Below, in pieces: positions 1 to 7,402 of a DNA stretch of 64,000 bases. Source of the stretch: Cellulomonas palmilytica. GTDB lineage: Bacteria > Actinomycetota > Actinomycetes > Actinomycetales > Cellulomonadaceae. How positions within the stretch are numbered: the first letter of the stretch is position 1; the number at the start of each line of letters is the position of its first letter. The notes under the pieces are model-generated. The model was given only the letters and a program-made list of their open reading frames with translations, did not search any database and had not been told where the DNA came from. Both the position numbers and the translations under genes were made by a program. Location: assembly GCF_021590045.1 (NCBI RefSeq), contig NZ_CP062221.1, positions 1,550,001-1,614,000 on the forward strand, in the 5' to 3' direction.

Positions 1-108
1 GCCGAGCTGCGTGAGCTGCGACGCCGCAACCGGCTCCTCGAGCAGGAGGTCGAGGTGCTGCGCCGTGCGACGGCCTACCTGTCCCAGGCGCACCTGCCGG
101 GAAAATGA
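1..108 (+). CDS. IS3-family transposase OrfA, C-terminal fragment (cut by window edge)
   Basis: Frame 1 is open from the first base to a TGA at 106-108. It encodes an arginine/glutamate-rich helix with a heptad-like leucine pattern (LRELRRRNRLLEQEVEVLRR), typical of the leucine-zipper end of IS3 OrfA proteins, which bind the terminal repeats and multimerise. The stop overlaps the orfB start (AATGATG), and orfB lies in the -1 frame relative to orfA. That is the arrangement used by IS3 elements for a -1 frameshift OrfAB fusion or translational coupling. The helix-turn-helix part is to the left of the window. Confidence 0.85.
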   Translation, partial: AELRELRRRNRLLEQEVEVLRRATAYLSQAHLPGK

Positions 109-980
109 TGTACCCGCTCGTGAAGGAGCTCGCCGGTGACGGGATCCCCGTCGCGGTGACGTGCCGGGTCCTCAAGCTCGCCCGACAGCCCTACTACCGC
201 TGGCTCGCCGCCCCGGTGACCGCGCACGACCTGGACGAGGCATACCTGGCCAACGTGCTGTTCGACGCCCACGTCGACGACCCGGAGTTCGGGCACCGGC
301 TCCTCGCCGACGAGGCTCACCGTGCGGGTCTGCGCGCGTGTGACCGGCGGGTCTGGCGAATCTGCCGGGACAACGCATGGTGGTCGGTCTTCGGCAAGAA
401 GCGCGCCAGGAACGGCAAGAAGGCCGGCCCGCCGGCGCACGACGACCGGGTGCTGCGGATCTTCCGCGCCGATGCACCGAACCGGTTGTGGCTCTGGGAC
501 ATCACCGAGCACGCCACGGCCGAGGGCAAGCTGTACCTGTGCGCGATCAAGGACGTCTACTCCAACCGGATCGTGGGGTACTCGATCAGCGACCGCATGA
601 AGTCCCGGATCGCCGTGAACGCCCTGGCCAGTGCCGTGCAACGCCGTCGTGACGTGGCCGGTTGCATCGTGCACTCGGACCGGGGCAGCCAGTTCCGCAG
701 CAGGAAGGTCCTGCGCGAACTGGACCGTCACGACCTGCTCGGATCCATGGGCCAGGTCGCATCGGCCGGGGACAACGCGGCCATGGAGAGCTTCTTCTCG
801 CTGCTGCAGAAGAACGTTCTGGACCGCCGCCGCTGGGCCACCCGGGCGGAACTTCGCCTGGCGATCATCACCTGGATCGAACGGACCTACCACCGCCGCC
901 GCAGGCAAGCCCGACTCGGCCGACTGACACCCATCGAGTTCGAGGCCATCATGACCACTCAGGTAGCACTCGCCGCCTGA
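105..980 (+). CDS. IS3-family transposase OrfB (DDE integrase core)
   Basis: This 291-aa protein has the retroviral-integrase-like catalytic core of IS3 transposases. The DDE triad is visible: Asp132 in WDIT, Asp192 in HSDRGSQF and Glu228 in AAMESFFS, giving the expected DD(35)E spacing. An N-terminal HTH_21-like segment and a C-terminal region ending in LTPIEFE complete the family layout. The length matches intact OrfB proteins, so the copy looks functional. It acts with OrfA, or as the frameshifted OrfAB, in copy-out transposition. The first ATG at 105 overlaps the orfA stop; a second ATG follows immediately at 108. Confidence 0.93.
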   Translation: MMYPLVKELAGDGIPVAVTCRVLKLARQPYYRWLAAPVTAHDLDEAYLANVLFDAHVDDPEFGHRLLADEAHRAGLRACDRRVWRICRDNAWWSVFGKKRARNGKKAGPPAHDDRVLRIFRADAPNRLWLWDITEHATAEGKLYLCAIKDVYSNRIVGYSISDRMKSRIAVNALASAVQRRRDVAGCIVHSDRGSQFRSRKVLRELDRHDLLGSMGQVASAGDNAAMESFFSLLQKNVLDRRRWATRAELRLAIITWIERTYHRRRRQARLGRLTPIEFEAIMTTQVALAA

Positions 981-1012
981 GACCCGCTGTCACCTATCCG
1001 TGCAGCAGTCCC

Positions 1013-1342
1013 CTGCGTCGTCGACATGTGGTCGGTGAGCGCCGCGCGTACGGACACCTCCACGCGTTCGAGGGCATCCATCACGAGGAGGCGCAACGCG
1101 CGGTCGAAGACGTAGAGATCCAGGACGTCGTCGAACGCGGCTCCGGCGCGGAACCGGTGCTCGGCGCCTCGATCCTGGAAGGGGATCGTGTACGGCGAGA
1201 GCCGGTAGTACCCGATGTGTCGGAGGTACCGGGCGGCCTTGGTCTCGTCAGGGATCGCGAGCCCGCGCTCCTCGAGCCGGCCCACGAGTCCTTCGATGGT
1301 CATCGCAGGTTTGGTGTAGCGCAGCGAGCCTCGCGGTCGCAC
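1013..1342 (-). pseudogene. Abi_2 (AbiD/AbiF-type) abortive-infection gene, truncated by the IS
   Basis: The minus-strand frame encodes the N-terminal third of an Abi_2 protein: YTKPAMTIEGLVGRLEERGL, a YLRHIGYYRLSPY block, then FDRALRLLVMDALERVEVSV and RAALTDH. These are the family's conserved N-terminal blocks, and RAALTDH fits the HEPN RNase pattern R-x(4-6)-H. The frame then runs into IS sequence at about 1013, so roughly 110 of about 300 residues remain and the second catalytic half is missing. The start is uncertain: GTG at 1342 or ATG at 1303; the ATG would remove the conserved YTKP block. The other half may lie left of the IS, outside the window. Confidence 0.8.
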
Positions 1343-1382
1343 GGCCCTGCGAGCCGAATGGACCCCCTGGAGGACAGAGAAA

Positions 1383-1419
1383 ATCCCCCAAGTGCGCTTC
1401 TGCGAGAGGCGTGGGGGAT
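1383..1419 (-). ncRNA. Strong hairpin in the abi leader, candidate abi-associated RNA
   Basis: A perfect 8-bp stem (ATCCCCCA at 1383-1390 pairs with TGGGGGAT at 1412-1419) encloses a second short stem with a GCG loop. Read on the minus strand it is followed at once by a T-rich run (TTTTCTCT), unusual in this GC-rich DNA, so it could end a small RNA. It sits 41 nt upstream of the abi GTG start on the same strand. Conserved structured RNAs are known next to abiF-type genes (the abiF RNA motif). Placing this hairpin in that class is my inference from position and shape. Confidence 0.35.
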
Positions 1420-1502
1420 CTAGTGCGGCGAGGCTAGCACGGCGGCGAACCTGCGGGTGCGATATGGGCCTACGCTCGGTGGAGAAGCTGCGGAGGGGCG
1501 AG

Positions 1503-1865
1503 ATGAGCAACGAGCGCGTGTTCCGGATGACGTTCGCGTCGATCTACCCGCTGTACGTGACGAAGGTCGAGCGCAAGGGGCGCACGGTCGACGAGCTGCA
1601 CACGGTGCTGACGTGGCTCACGGGCTACGACGAGGCGGGGCTGCGCCGGGCGATCGACTCGGAGGTCGACCTGCGCACGTTCTTCGCGCAGGCCCCGGCG
1701 ATGAACCCGAACGCGACCCTCATCACGGGCGTCATCTGCGGCTACCGGGTCGAGGAGATCGCCGACCCGCTCATGCAGCAGCTCCGCTGGATGGACAAGC
1801 TCGTCGACGAGCTGGCACGCGGCAAGAAGCTCGCCTCGATCCTGCGCGCGGAGAAGGTCGGCTGA
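1503..1865 (+). CDS. DUF2200 family protein
   Basis: This 120-aa protein matches the DUF2200 pattern: an RVFRMTFASIYPLYVTKVERKG start, LTWLTGYDEAGL, then the C-terminal LASILRAEKVG. Family length is about 120 aa, so it is full length. No biochemical function is established; the proteins are small, soluble and widespread in bacteria. The ATG at 1503 is chosen because GGAGGGG lies 5-6 nt upstream; a TACGCT -10 box at 1471-1476 would give a short leader of about 20 nt. The upstream frame to 1392 runs through the abi hairpin region and is not coding. Confidence 0.85.
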   Translation: MSNERVFRMTFASIYPLYVTKVERKGRTVDELHTVLTWLTGYDEAGLRRAIDSEVDLRTFFAQAPAMNPNATLITGVICGYRVEEIADPLMQQLRWMDKLVDELARGKKLASILRAEKVG

Positions 1866-1870
1866 CGCGA

Positions 1871-1898
1871 CGACGGGCGCCCGCGCGGGCGCCCGTCG
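1871..1898. terminator. Bidirectional GC-rich hairpin terminator
   Basis: A perfect 28-bp palindrome lies 6 nt after the DUF2200 stop and 9 nt before the stop of the convergent DUF1801 gene. Without a clear T-tract it fits the GC-hairpin terminators common in actinomycetes and could serve both strands. Confidence 0.7.
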
Positions 1899-1907
1899 CG
1901 TGCCGCG

Positions 1908-2342
1908 TCAGCTCGCCGCGCGCTTGACCAGGCTCGCGATCTGCGCCTCGACGTCCGGCGTCAGCTCGGTGACGGCGAACGTCGTCGCCCACATCGGGCC
2001 GTCGTCGAGGTTCGCGGGGTCGTTGAACCCGAGCGTGCCGTAGCGCGCCTTGAACTTCGACGCGGGCTGGAAGAACGCCAGCACCTTGCCGTCCTTCGCG
2101 TACGCCGGCATGCCGTACCAGGTGCGCGCGGTCAGGTGCGGGGCGTTCTCCTGGACGAGCCGGTGGATCGCCTCGGCGATCGCGCGGTCGTCGTCGGGGA
2201 ACTCCGCGATCTTCGCGAGCACCTCCGCCTGCGCCTGCTCCGGGGTGAGCTTCTTCGCCGCGCGCGTCTCCCTGGCGCGCTCCTTGACCGCGGCCTTCTC
2301 CTCGTCGGTGAAGCCCGCGTCCTGCTCGTCGCGTCCCGCCAT
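1908..2342 (-). CDS. DUF1801 / YdhG-like domain protein
   Basis: This 144-aa protein has a charged N-terminal helix (residues about 10-35) and a YdhG/DUF1801-type core with ARTWYGMPAYAKDGKVLAFF and FKARYGTLGF. The fold resembles frataxin/Fra-like iron-binding proteins in some members, but no function is established for this branch. The start is set at the ATG at 2342, preceded by GAAGGGA. A GTG at 2369 in frame lies only 4 nt behind a TAGCCT -10 box and would add nine non-conserved residues. Confidence 0.8.
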   Translation of the reverse strand: MAGRDEQDAGFTDEEKAAVKERARETRAAKKLTPEQAQAEVLAKIAEFPDDDRAIAEAIHRLVQENAPHLTARTWYGMPAYAKDGKVLAFFQPASKFKARYGTLGFNDPANLDDGPMWATTFAVTELTPDVEAQIASLVKRAAS

Positions 2343-2442
2343 GGTCGTGTCCCTTCGTCGTCGGTTCACGGCCAGGCTAGGGACGACGAGCGGGCGCGTG
2401 CTTCTCGAATCCTGACCGGTTCGCGGCCCGCGCGATGGCGGC

Positions 2443-3159
2443 TCAGGTGGTGCCGTAGACCCGCGCGCGGTGGGCCGCGAAGCGCCGCCGTCCGACGAGG
2501 TGCCACACCACCCGTGCGGGCAGGGGCAGGTTGGTGCGCAGCCACCCGGCGCGCTCGGCGGTCGGCACCACGTCGAGGATCCAGCCGAGCTGCAGGAGCA
2601 GCCGGTCGCGCGGGACGGACGCCATGCCGTGCTCGTGCAGCGCGCCCCACTCGCGCTGTGACATGACGGTCGACGCGGTCGGCAGGATGGACGACTCCTC
2701 GTCGCCGAGGTGCGTCAGCAGCGTGTCGCGCACGGCGTCGAGGTGGTCGGCGACACGGTCGCGGTCGGCGGCGCTCGCGGTGGCCTGCCACGCGGGGACG
2801 GCCTCGTGCAGGTCGCGCAGCTGCTCGGCGGTCGTGGCGTGCTGCGCGCGCATCCGCCCGACGTGCAGCGCGCACGCGGGTGCCCGCTGCTCGAGCCTCT
2901 CCCAGAGCAGCTCGTCCTCGCCCGTGTGGTGGTGGTGCAGTGCGCCGGCGACCTCGAGCGTGTGCGCCGCGACGACCTGCGTGCGCGCGAGGTCGCCGTC
3001 GTCGACGCCGCGCACCAGGCCGGGCAGGTCGGTGAACGCGCGGCGGAACAGCGCGTGGATGGTCAGCATGTCGGACGTGTCGCAGCCGGGTCGGTCGTCC
3101 TGCGTCGCCCGCTGCCGAGTCGTGCGGGCGGCGGTCGGGCTCGTCGTCGGGGGAGTCAT
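2443..3159 (-). CDS. Hemerythrin HHE domain protein
   Basis: This 238-aa protein contains two metal-ligand blocks typical of hemerythrin-like HHE domains: HHHHTGEDELLW near residue 70 and THLGDEESSILP near residue 135. Such proteins bind a di-iron centre and are linked to oxygen, NO or redox sensing. The C-terminal 80 residues are basic and not recognised. The ATG at 3159 is preceded by GAGGA at good spacing; an internal ATG in front of LTIHALFRR is less well placed. It is divergent from the CGNR gene, with a shared 57-bp promoter region. Confidence 0.85.
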   Translation of the reverse strand: MTPPTTSPTAARTTRQRATQDDRPGCDTSDMLTIHALFRRAFTDLPGLVRGVDDGDLARTQVVAAHTLEVAGALHHHHTGEDELLWERLEQRAPACALHVGRMRAQHATTAEQLRDLHEAVPAWQATASAADRDRVADHLDAVRDTLLTHLGDEESSILPTASTVMSQREWGALHEHGMASVPRDRLLLQLGWILDVVPTAERAGWLRTNLPLPARVVWHLVGRRRFAAHRARVYGTT

Positions 3160-3203
3160 CAGGATCCTCGCATCACCGGTAAACATCTGACAGTGGTGAC
3201 GAC

Positions 3204-3209
3204 TATCGT
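3204..3209 (+). promoter_or_regulatory. -10 box (TATCGT) of the CGNR gene
   Basis: TATCGT ends 7 nt before the GTG at 3217, and no ribosome binding site precedes that GTG. This suggests a leaderless mRNA and decides between several in-frame GTG codons. Confidence 0.5.
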
Positions 3210-3216
3210 GTGTCCC

Positions 3217-3702
3217 GTGCCGGACGTCAACACCCTCGAGCGGTGGACCACCCTCGGCGTCGAGCCGGGCGTCGCCCCCGGCGCGCTCGAGCGCGTCCGC
3301 GCGCTGCTCAACACCGACGACCGCTTCCACGGCGTCGAACGGCTGGCCGAGGCGCCCGCGGCGTGGCGCACGTTGCGCGACGCGCTGCGCGCGTTCGTCG
3401 TCGACGGGTCGGCCGACGCGCTCGACCGCGAGGCCTCGCGTCGCGCGCTCGTCGTCCGCGTCGGCGCCGACGGTCCGCGCCTCGTCCCCGTCGACGAGCA
3501 CGACGAGGCCGCCGCGCTGCTGGCGACCGTGCTCGACGAGCACCGGGCCGGCCGCCTGCAACGGCTCAAGGCGTGCGCCAACCCCGACTGCCAGTGGGTG
3601 TACTACGACGCGTCGCGCAACCGCTCGGGCCGCTGGTGCTCGATGGGCGAGTGCGGCGACGTCATGAAGGCCCGCGCCTACCGCGCCCGCTCCCGCGCCT
3701 GA
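3217..3702 (+). CDS. CGNR zinc-finger protein with ABATE-like domain
   Basis: The 161-aa product ends in a four-cysteine treble-clef zinc finger, with CANPDCQWVYYD followed by RWCSMGECGD. That is the C-terminal module of CGNR proteins, thought to bind DNA, and here the name-giving CGNR tetrad reads CGDV. The N-terminal 110 residues correspond to the helical ABATE (stress-induced, possibly ligand-binding) domain. Family members are probable transcriptional regulators. The start is ambiguous: GTG codons in frame at 3196, 3208 and 3217; 3217 fits the -10 box best. The divergent neighbour is the hemerythrin gene, a plausible target. Confidence 0.8.
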   Translation: MPDVNTLERWTTLGVEPGVAPGALERVRALLNTDDRFHGVERLAEAPAAWRTLRDALRAFVVDGSADALDREASRRALVVRVGADGPRLVPVDEHDEAAALLATVLDEHRAGRLQRLKACANPDCQWVYYDASRNRSGRWCSMGECGDVMKARAYRARSRA

Positions 3703-3764
3703 GCCTCCCACCCGTGAGCGCCGCTCGCGGTGCGCGTGTCGGAGGTGGGCGTCAGCATGGGGCG

Positions 3765-4412
3765 ATGGAGACGCTGACGGGACAGCAGATCGCCGACGCG
3801 GGCCTGACGGGCTGGGTGTACCTGCCCGGCGGGCTGCACACCCGCATCGCCACGGGTGACTTCGCCGCGGGGCTCGCGCTCGTGAACCGGATCGGCGCCG
3901 CCGCCGAGGCGCAGGGCCACCACCCGGACGTCGACCTGCGCTACCCGTTCGTCGACGTGCGCCTCACGAGCCACGACGCGGGCGGCGTCACGGAGAAGGA
4001 CGTGCGGCTCGCGCGGGACATCAGCGCGTTCGCCGCCGAGGCGGGGCACGCGTTGCGCGGGATCGAGCGCGCGGTCGTCGAGCTCGCGCTCGACAGCCCC
4101 GACCACACGCAGGTGCGTGCGTTCTACGAGGCCGTGCTCGCGTTCGCCGGGCGGGACGACGAGGTGCGCGACCCGGCCGAGGCGCTGCCGCCGGTCTGGT
4201 TCCAGCGGTCCGGCAGCGAGGAGCCCCGTCAGCGCTGGCACCTCGACGTGTGGGTCGACCCGAGCCAGGTGCAGCCCCGCCTGGACGCCGCGCTCGCGGC
4301 CGGCGGTCGGCTGGTCGACGACTCGCACGCACCCAGCTTCTGGGTCGTCGCGGACGCGCAGGGCAACCGCCTGTGCTTGTGCACGTGGCAGGACCGGGGC
4401 TCGGCGACCTGA
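3765..4412 (+). CDS. Pterin-4a-carbinolamine dehydratase fused to a VOC/glyoxalase-like domain
   Basis: Residues 1-100 form a complete PCD/DCoH domain: EAQGHHP, a tyrosine 5 residues on, then SHDAGGVTEKD match the family signature of histidines and aspartate at the right spacing. This activity dehydrates 4a-hydroxytetrahydropterin after aromatic hydroxylation. Residues 105-215 form a VOC (vicinal oxygen chelate) fold of the glyoxalase-like type, with HLDVWVD and a final ANRLCLC-like strand. Single-domain PCDs are about 100 aa, so this is a genuine fusion. No pterin-dependent hydroxylase is adjacent. ATG at 3765 is the only start near the domain edge. Confidence 0.85.
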   Translation: METLTGQQIADAGLTGWVYLPGGLHTRIATGDFAAGLALVNRIGAAAEAQGHHPDVDLRYPFVDVRLTSHDAGGVTEKDVRLARDISAFAAEAGHALRGIERAVVELALDSPDHTQVRAFYEAVLAFAGRDDEVRDPAEALPPVWFQRSGSEEPRQRWHLDVWVDPSQVQPRLDAALAAGGRLVDDSHAPSFWVVADAQGNRLCLCTWQDRGSAT

Positions 4413-4423
4413 GTCGACCCCGG

Positions 4424-4807
4424 CTAGGCGCGGCCGGGTACCCCGGTGGGCTGGTCGACGAGGCGCTGCTCGAGCTCGTCGTCGTCCGCGACGAACCACA
4501 CGTGCCGGCCCCGGTTGGACTCGTGGACGTACCCGGCGAGCGCCTCGCTGGACCCGACCTGCTCGCTGACGTCGCCGACGACGACGAGGTGCAGGTGGTA
4601 GTTCACGAGCTTCTGCGCGATCTCCCCGGCGACGCGCGTGCTGAGGCGGAAGAAGTCGGGGTCGAGGCGCTGCGCGGGGACGGCGACGACGGACGCGTCG
4701 TAGCCCCACGCGTCGCCGACGAGGTCCGTCGCCTGCGCTGCACCGATCGCGGGACCGTCCGCGGGCAGCATGAGGACGCGACGGTCGCCGATGACCCGAA
4801 CCTGCAT
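4424..4807 (-). CDS. DUF4180 domain protein
   Basis: This 127-aa protein carries the DUF4180 hallmarks: DPDFFRLSTRVAGEIAQKLV, then LHLVVVGDVS and YVHESNRGRHVWFV. The family is small, cytosolic and of unknown function; the C-terminal part resembles a STAS-like beta-alpha unit. The ATG at 4807 matches the family N-terminus (MQVRVIGD), and a TACGGT box lies exactly 6 nt upstream, so the transcript is probably leaderless. It is convergent with the PCD/VOC gene, with only 11 nt between stops. Confidence 0.85.
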   Translation of the reverse strand: MQVRVIGDRRVLMLPADGPAIGAAQATDLVGDAWGYDASVVAVPAQRLDPDFFRLSTRVAGEIAQKLVNYHLHLVVVGDVSEQVGSSEALAGYVHESNRGRHVWFVADDDELEQRLVDQPTGVPGRA

Positions 4808-4813
4808 GGCGTC

Positions 4814-4837
4814 ACCGTAGCCGGTGGAACCGGTTCC
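4814..4837 (-). promoter_or_regulatory. DUF4180 promoter: -10 TACGGT and upstream GGAACCGGTTCC palindrome
   Basis: On the minus strand TACGGT (4819-4814) precedes the ATG by 6 nt. A 12-bp palindrome GGAACCGGTTCC covers 4826-4837. Its GGAAC part resembles an ECF-sigma -35 element, or it may be an operator; the sequence alone does not decide. Confidence 0.4.
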
Positions 4838-4937
4838 GGCGACGACCGTCACCACCTCGTGACCCGCCCGTGACCCGCCTGTCGTCCAGGCGGGCCACGA
4901 ACGCGTCATGAACCGGACATCACCGGCCGGGAACCGC

Positions 4938-7262
4938 TCAGGCCGTGATCGTGAAGCCCGCGACGAGCTGCCGTTCGCGGACCGACGACGGACCGACACG
5001 CAGCTCGAACGCGCCCGGCTCGACCACGCGGCGCGCGTGGGCGTCGACGATCGAGCACGCGGACGCCGGCAGCGCGAGGTCGACGACGACGCTCTCGCCC
5101 GCCGCGACCTCGACCTGGCGGTACGCCTTGAGCTCGCTCTCGGCCCACATGGTCGTCGTGACCAGGTCGGACACGTACACCTGCACGGTCTCGAGCGCGG
5201 GGCGCGAACCGGTGTTGCGCAGCGTGACCCGCGCGCGCACCTCGTCCGACGCGGTGAGTGACGGCGTGAGGACCTCGAGGTCGGCGTACTCGACGGTCGT
5301 GTAGCTCAGGCCCTCGCCGAACGCGAACGCGGGACGCTGCGTGAGGTCCGCGTACCGCGTGCCGTGCTGGCCGCGCAGCTGGTTGTAGAAGGTCGGCTGC
5401 TGGCCGACGTGCCGCGCGAACGTGATGGGCAGGCGTCCGGACGGCTCGACGAGGCCGAGCAGGATCTCGGCGATCGCCTGACCGCCGCGCATGCCCGGGT
5501 TGGCGGCCCAGACCACGGCGTCGGCGTCCAGCGCGGAGTCGGGCAGCACGTGCGGCTTGGACGCCACCAGCACGACGACGAGCGGCTTGCCGGTCGCGGC
5601 GAGCGCGTCGAGCAGCGCGACCTGACCGCCGATGAGCTCGAGCGTCGCGGTCGAGCGGCCCTCGCCGACGAGCTCGATGCGGTCGCCGACGACGGCGACG
5701 ACGTAGTCGGACTCCTGAGCCGCGGCGACGGCCTCCGCGATGAGCGCCTCGTCGGGCTCGCACGGCATGACGACCTGCGGGCGCGGCTGCCCGTCGGGGA
5801 AGAACTCGCCCTCGGGGTCGGGCGCGAGCGTGAGGATGTCGGCGCCGCGCGCGTACGTGACGTCCCACCCCTCGGGGGTGCGGCGGCGCAGCCCGTCGAG
5901 CACGGTCTCGATCATGTGGCGCGGGTGGCCGTCGGGCAGCCAGTCCACCTGACCGGAGCGGCCGGCCCAGTCGCCGAGCTGCGCGTCGGTGTCGTCCGCG
6001 TTCGGGCCGACGACGAGCACGCGCTTGTGCTCGGCGCCCGCGGGGGCGACCGCGCGCTCGTCGTCGCCCGCGGTGCAGCCACCCGCGAGCGGCAGGACGC
6101 CCTCGTTGCGCAGCAGCACGACCGACCGGCGCGTGAGCTCGAGGTTGACGGCCTCGTGCTCGGGGACGCCGAGCACCTGGGCGATGCGCGCGTCGTCGGG
6201 GCGGCGCGGGTCCTCGAACAGCCCGAGTGAGAACTTGAGCGTGAGGATGCGCGAGACGGCGGCGTCGATCGCGGCCTCGTCGAGCAGCCCGGAGGCGACG
6301 GCCTCCTGCGCGCCCTCGAAGAACTGCGGCGTCGTCATGATGACGTCGTTGCCGGCCTTGACCGCAGCCGCGGCGGCGTGCGCGTAGTCGGGCTGGATCT
6401 GCTGCTCCCAGACCATGCGACCGACGTTGTCCCAGTCGGTCACGAGCGTGCCGGTGTAACCCCACTCGCCGCGCAGGACGTCGGTCAGCAACCAGTCGTT
6501 GACGGTGATGGGCGTGCCGTCCATCGACTGGTACCCGAGCATGAACGTCGCGCAGCCCTCGCGCGCGACGCGCTCGAACGGGGGCAGGAACCACGCGGTG
6601 AGCTTGCGGCGCGAGATGTCGGCCTCGGTCGCGTCACGCCCGCCCTGCGTCTCGGAGTAGCCGGCGAAGTGCTTGGCGGTCGCGAGGATCGCGGTCGGGT
6701 CGGTCAGACCGTCGCCCTGGTACCCCTTCACCATGGCCGAGGCGAGCTCGCCGATGAGGAACGGGTCCTCGCCGAACGTCTCGGACACGCGGCCCCAGCG
6801 CAGGTCGCGGCCGATGCACAGCACGGGGGAGAACGTCCAGTGGATGCCGGTCGCGGCGACCTCGACGGCCGTGATGCGGGCGGCGCGCTCGACGAGCCCG
6901 GGGTTCCAGGACGCCGCCATGCCGAGCTGGGTCGGGAAGATCGTCGCGCCCTCGAAGAACGAGTGACCGTGGATGCAGTCCTCGGCGATGAGCAGCGGGA
7001 TGCGCAGCCGCGTGCCGGCGGTGATCTCGTGCGCCTCGCGCACCAGGGCGGGGGAGGTGTGCAGGATCGAGCCGACGTGCTGGTCCTCGATGAGGCCGCG
7101 CACGGAGCCGCGCGAGTCGAGCTGCATCATCTGCCCGACCTTCTCCGCCAGCGTCATGCGGCCGACGAGGTCGGCGACGCGCTCGGCGACGGGGAGCGTC
7201 GCGTCGAGGTAGGGCGCCGTGCCCGTCTCGGTGCGGCCGGCGGTCTCGAGGGGTGGGGTCAC
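4938..7262 (-). CDS. Glycoside hydrolase family 3 beta-glucosidase
   Basis: This 774-aa enzyme has the full GH3 layout: an N-terminal TIM barrel, the alpha/beta sandwich domain and a C-terminal fibronectin-III-like domain (about residues 660-770, with VTLRNTGSRPALETVQVYV). The catalytic nucleophile is Asp276 in TLVTDWDNV; KHFAGYSETQGGRD and TFSPVLCIGRDLRWGR are substrate-binding blocks. No signal peptide is seen, so it probably cleaves imported cellobiose or other beta-glucosides in the cytosol. The start is GTG at 7262, preceded by AAAGGA. A CebR-type operator lies upstream, which supports induction by cellobiose. Confidence 0.93.
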   Translation of the reverse strand: MTPPLETAGRTETGTAPYLDATLPVAERVADLVGRMTLAEKVGQMMQLDSRGSVRGLIEDQHVGSILHTSPALVREAHEITAGTRLRIPLLIAEDCIHGHSFFEGATIFPTQLGMAASWNPGLVERAARITAVEVAATGIHWTFSPVLCIGRDLRWGRVSETFGEDPFLIGELASAMVKGYQGDGLTDPTAILATAKHFAGYSETQGGRDATEADISRRKLTAWFLPPFERVAREGCATFMLGYQSMDGTPITVNDWLLTDVLRGEWGYTGTLVTDWDNVGRMVWEQQIQPDYAHAAAAAVKAGNDVIMTTPQFFEGAQEAVASGLLDEAAIDAAVSRILTLKFSLGLFEDPRRPDDARIAQVLGVPEHEAVNLELTRRSVVLLRNEGVLPLAGGCTAGDDERAVAPAGAEHKRVLVVGPNADDTDAQLGDWAGRSGQVDWLPDGHPRHMIETVLDGLRRRTPEGWDVTYARGADILTLAPDPEGEFFPDGQPRPQVVMPCEPDEALIAEAVAAAQESDYVVAVVGDRIELVGEGRSTATLELIGGQVALLDALAATGKPLVVVLVASKPHVLPDSALDADAVVWAANPGMRGGQAIAEILLGLVEPSGRLPITFARHVGQQPTFYNQLRGQHGTRYADLTQRPAFAFGEGLSYTTVEYADLEVLTPSLTASDEVRARVTLRNTGSRPALETVQVYVSDLVTTTMWAESELKAYRQVEVAAGESVVVDLALPASACSIVDAHARRVVEPGAFELRVGPSSVRERQLVAGFTITA

Positions 7263-7337
7263 GACAGGTCCTTTACGACGGGGATCACGACGGCGGCGGC
7301 GCGAGCCGGTGGGTCCCGTAGCCGCACGACGAGCGTG

Positions 7338-7365
7338 CGGGAGCGATCCCACGCGGGCGAGCCTA
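7338..7365 (-). promoter_or_regulatory. GH3 promoter with CebR-like operator
   Basis: The 14-mer CGGGAGCGATCCCA (7338-7351) matches the LacI-family CebR box TGGGAGCGCTCCCA at 12 of 14 positions. A minus-strand -10 box TAGGCT lies at 7365-7360, so the operator falls on the predicted transcription start, a typical place for repression. Confidence 0.65.
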
Positions 7366-7402
7366 ACCGAAAAGACTTACCGCGTGGTAGGTGTGCGCAC
7401 GC

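Larger units (their letters stand above)
1..1012 (+). mobile_element. IS3-family insertion sequence, right-hand part
   Basis: The window opens inside an IS3-family element: the end of orfA and a full orfB are present, followed by about 30 nt of non-coding DNA before host sequence resumes. The host sequence that resumes is the reading frame of an Abi_2-type gene on the opposite strand, which pins the right boundary to roughly 1005-1020. The right terminal repeat should lie in 981-1012, but the left end is outside the window, so the repeat and the target duplication cannot be confirmed. Confidence 0.85.

Noticed and set aside
1392..1502. Longer start for the DUF2200 gene
   Set aside because: The extra 37 residues cross the abi hairpin and a -10 box and are not part of the DUF2200 family; the ATG at 1503 has a good ribosome binding site.
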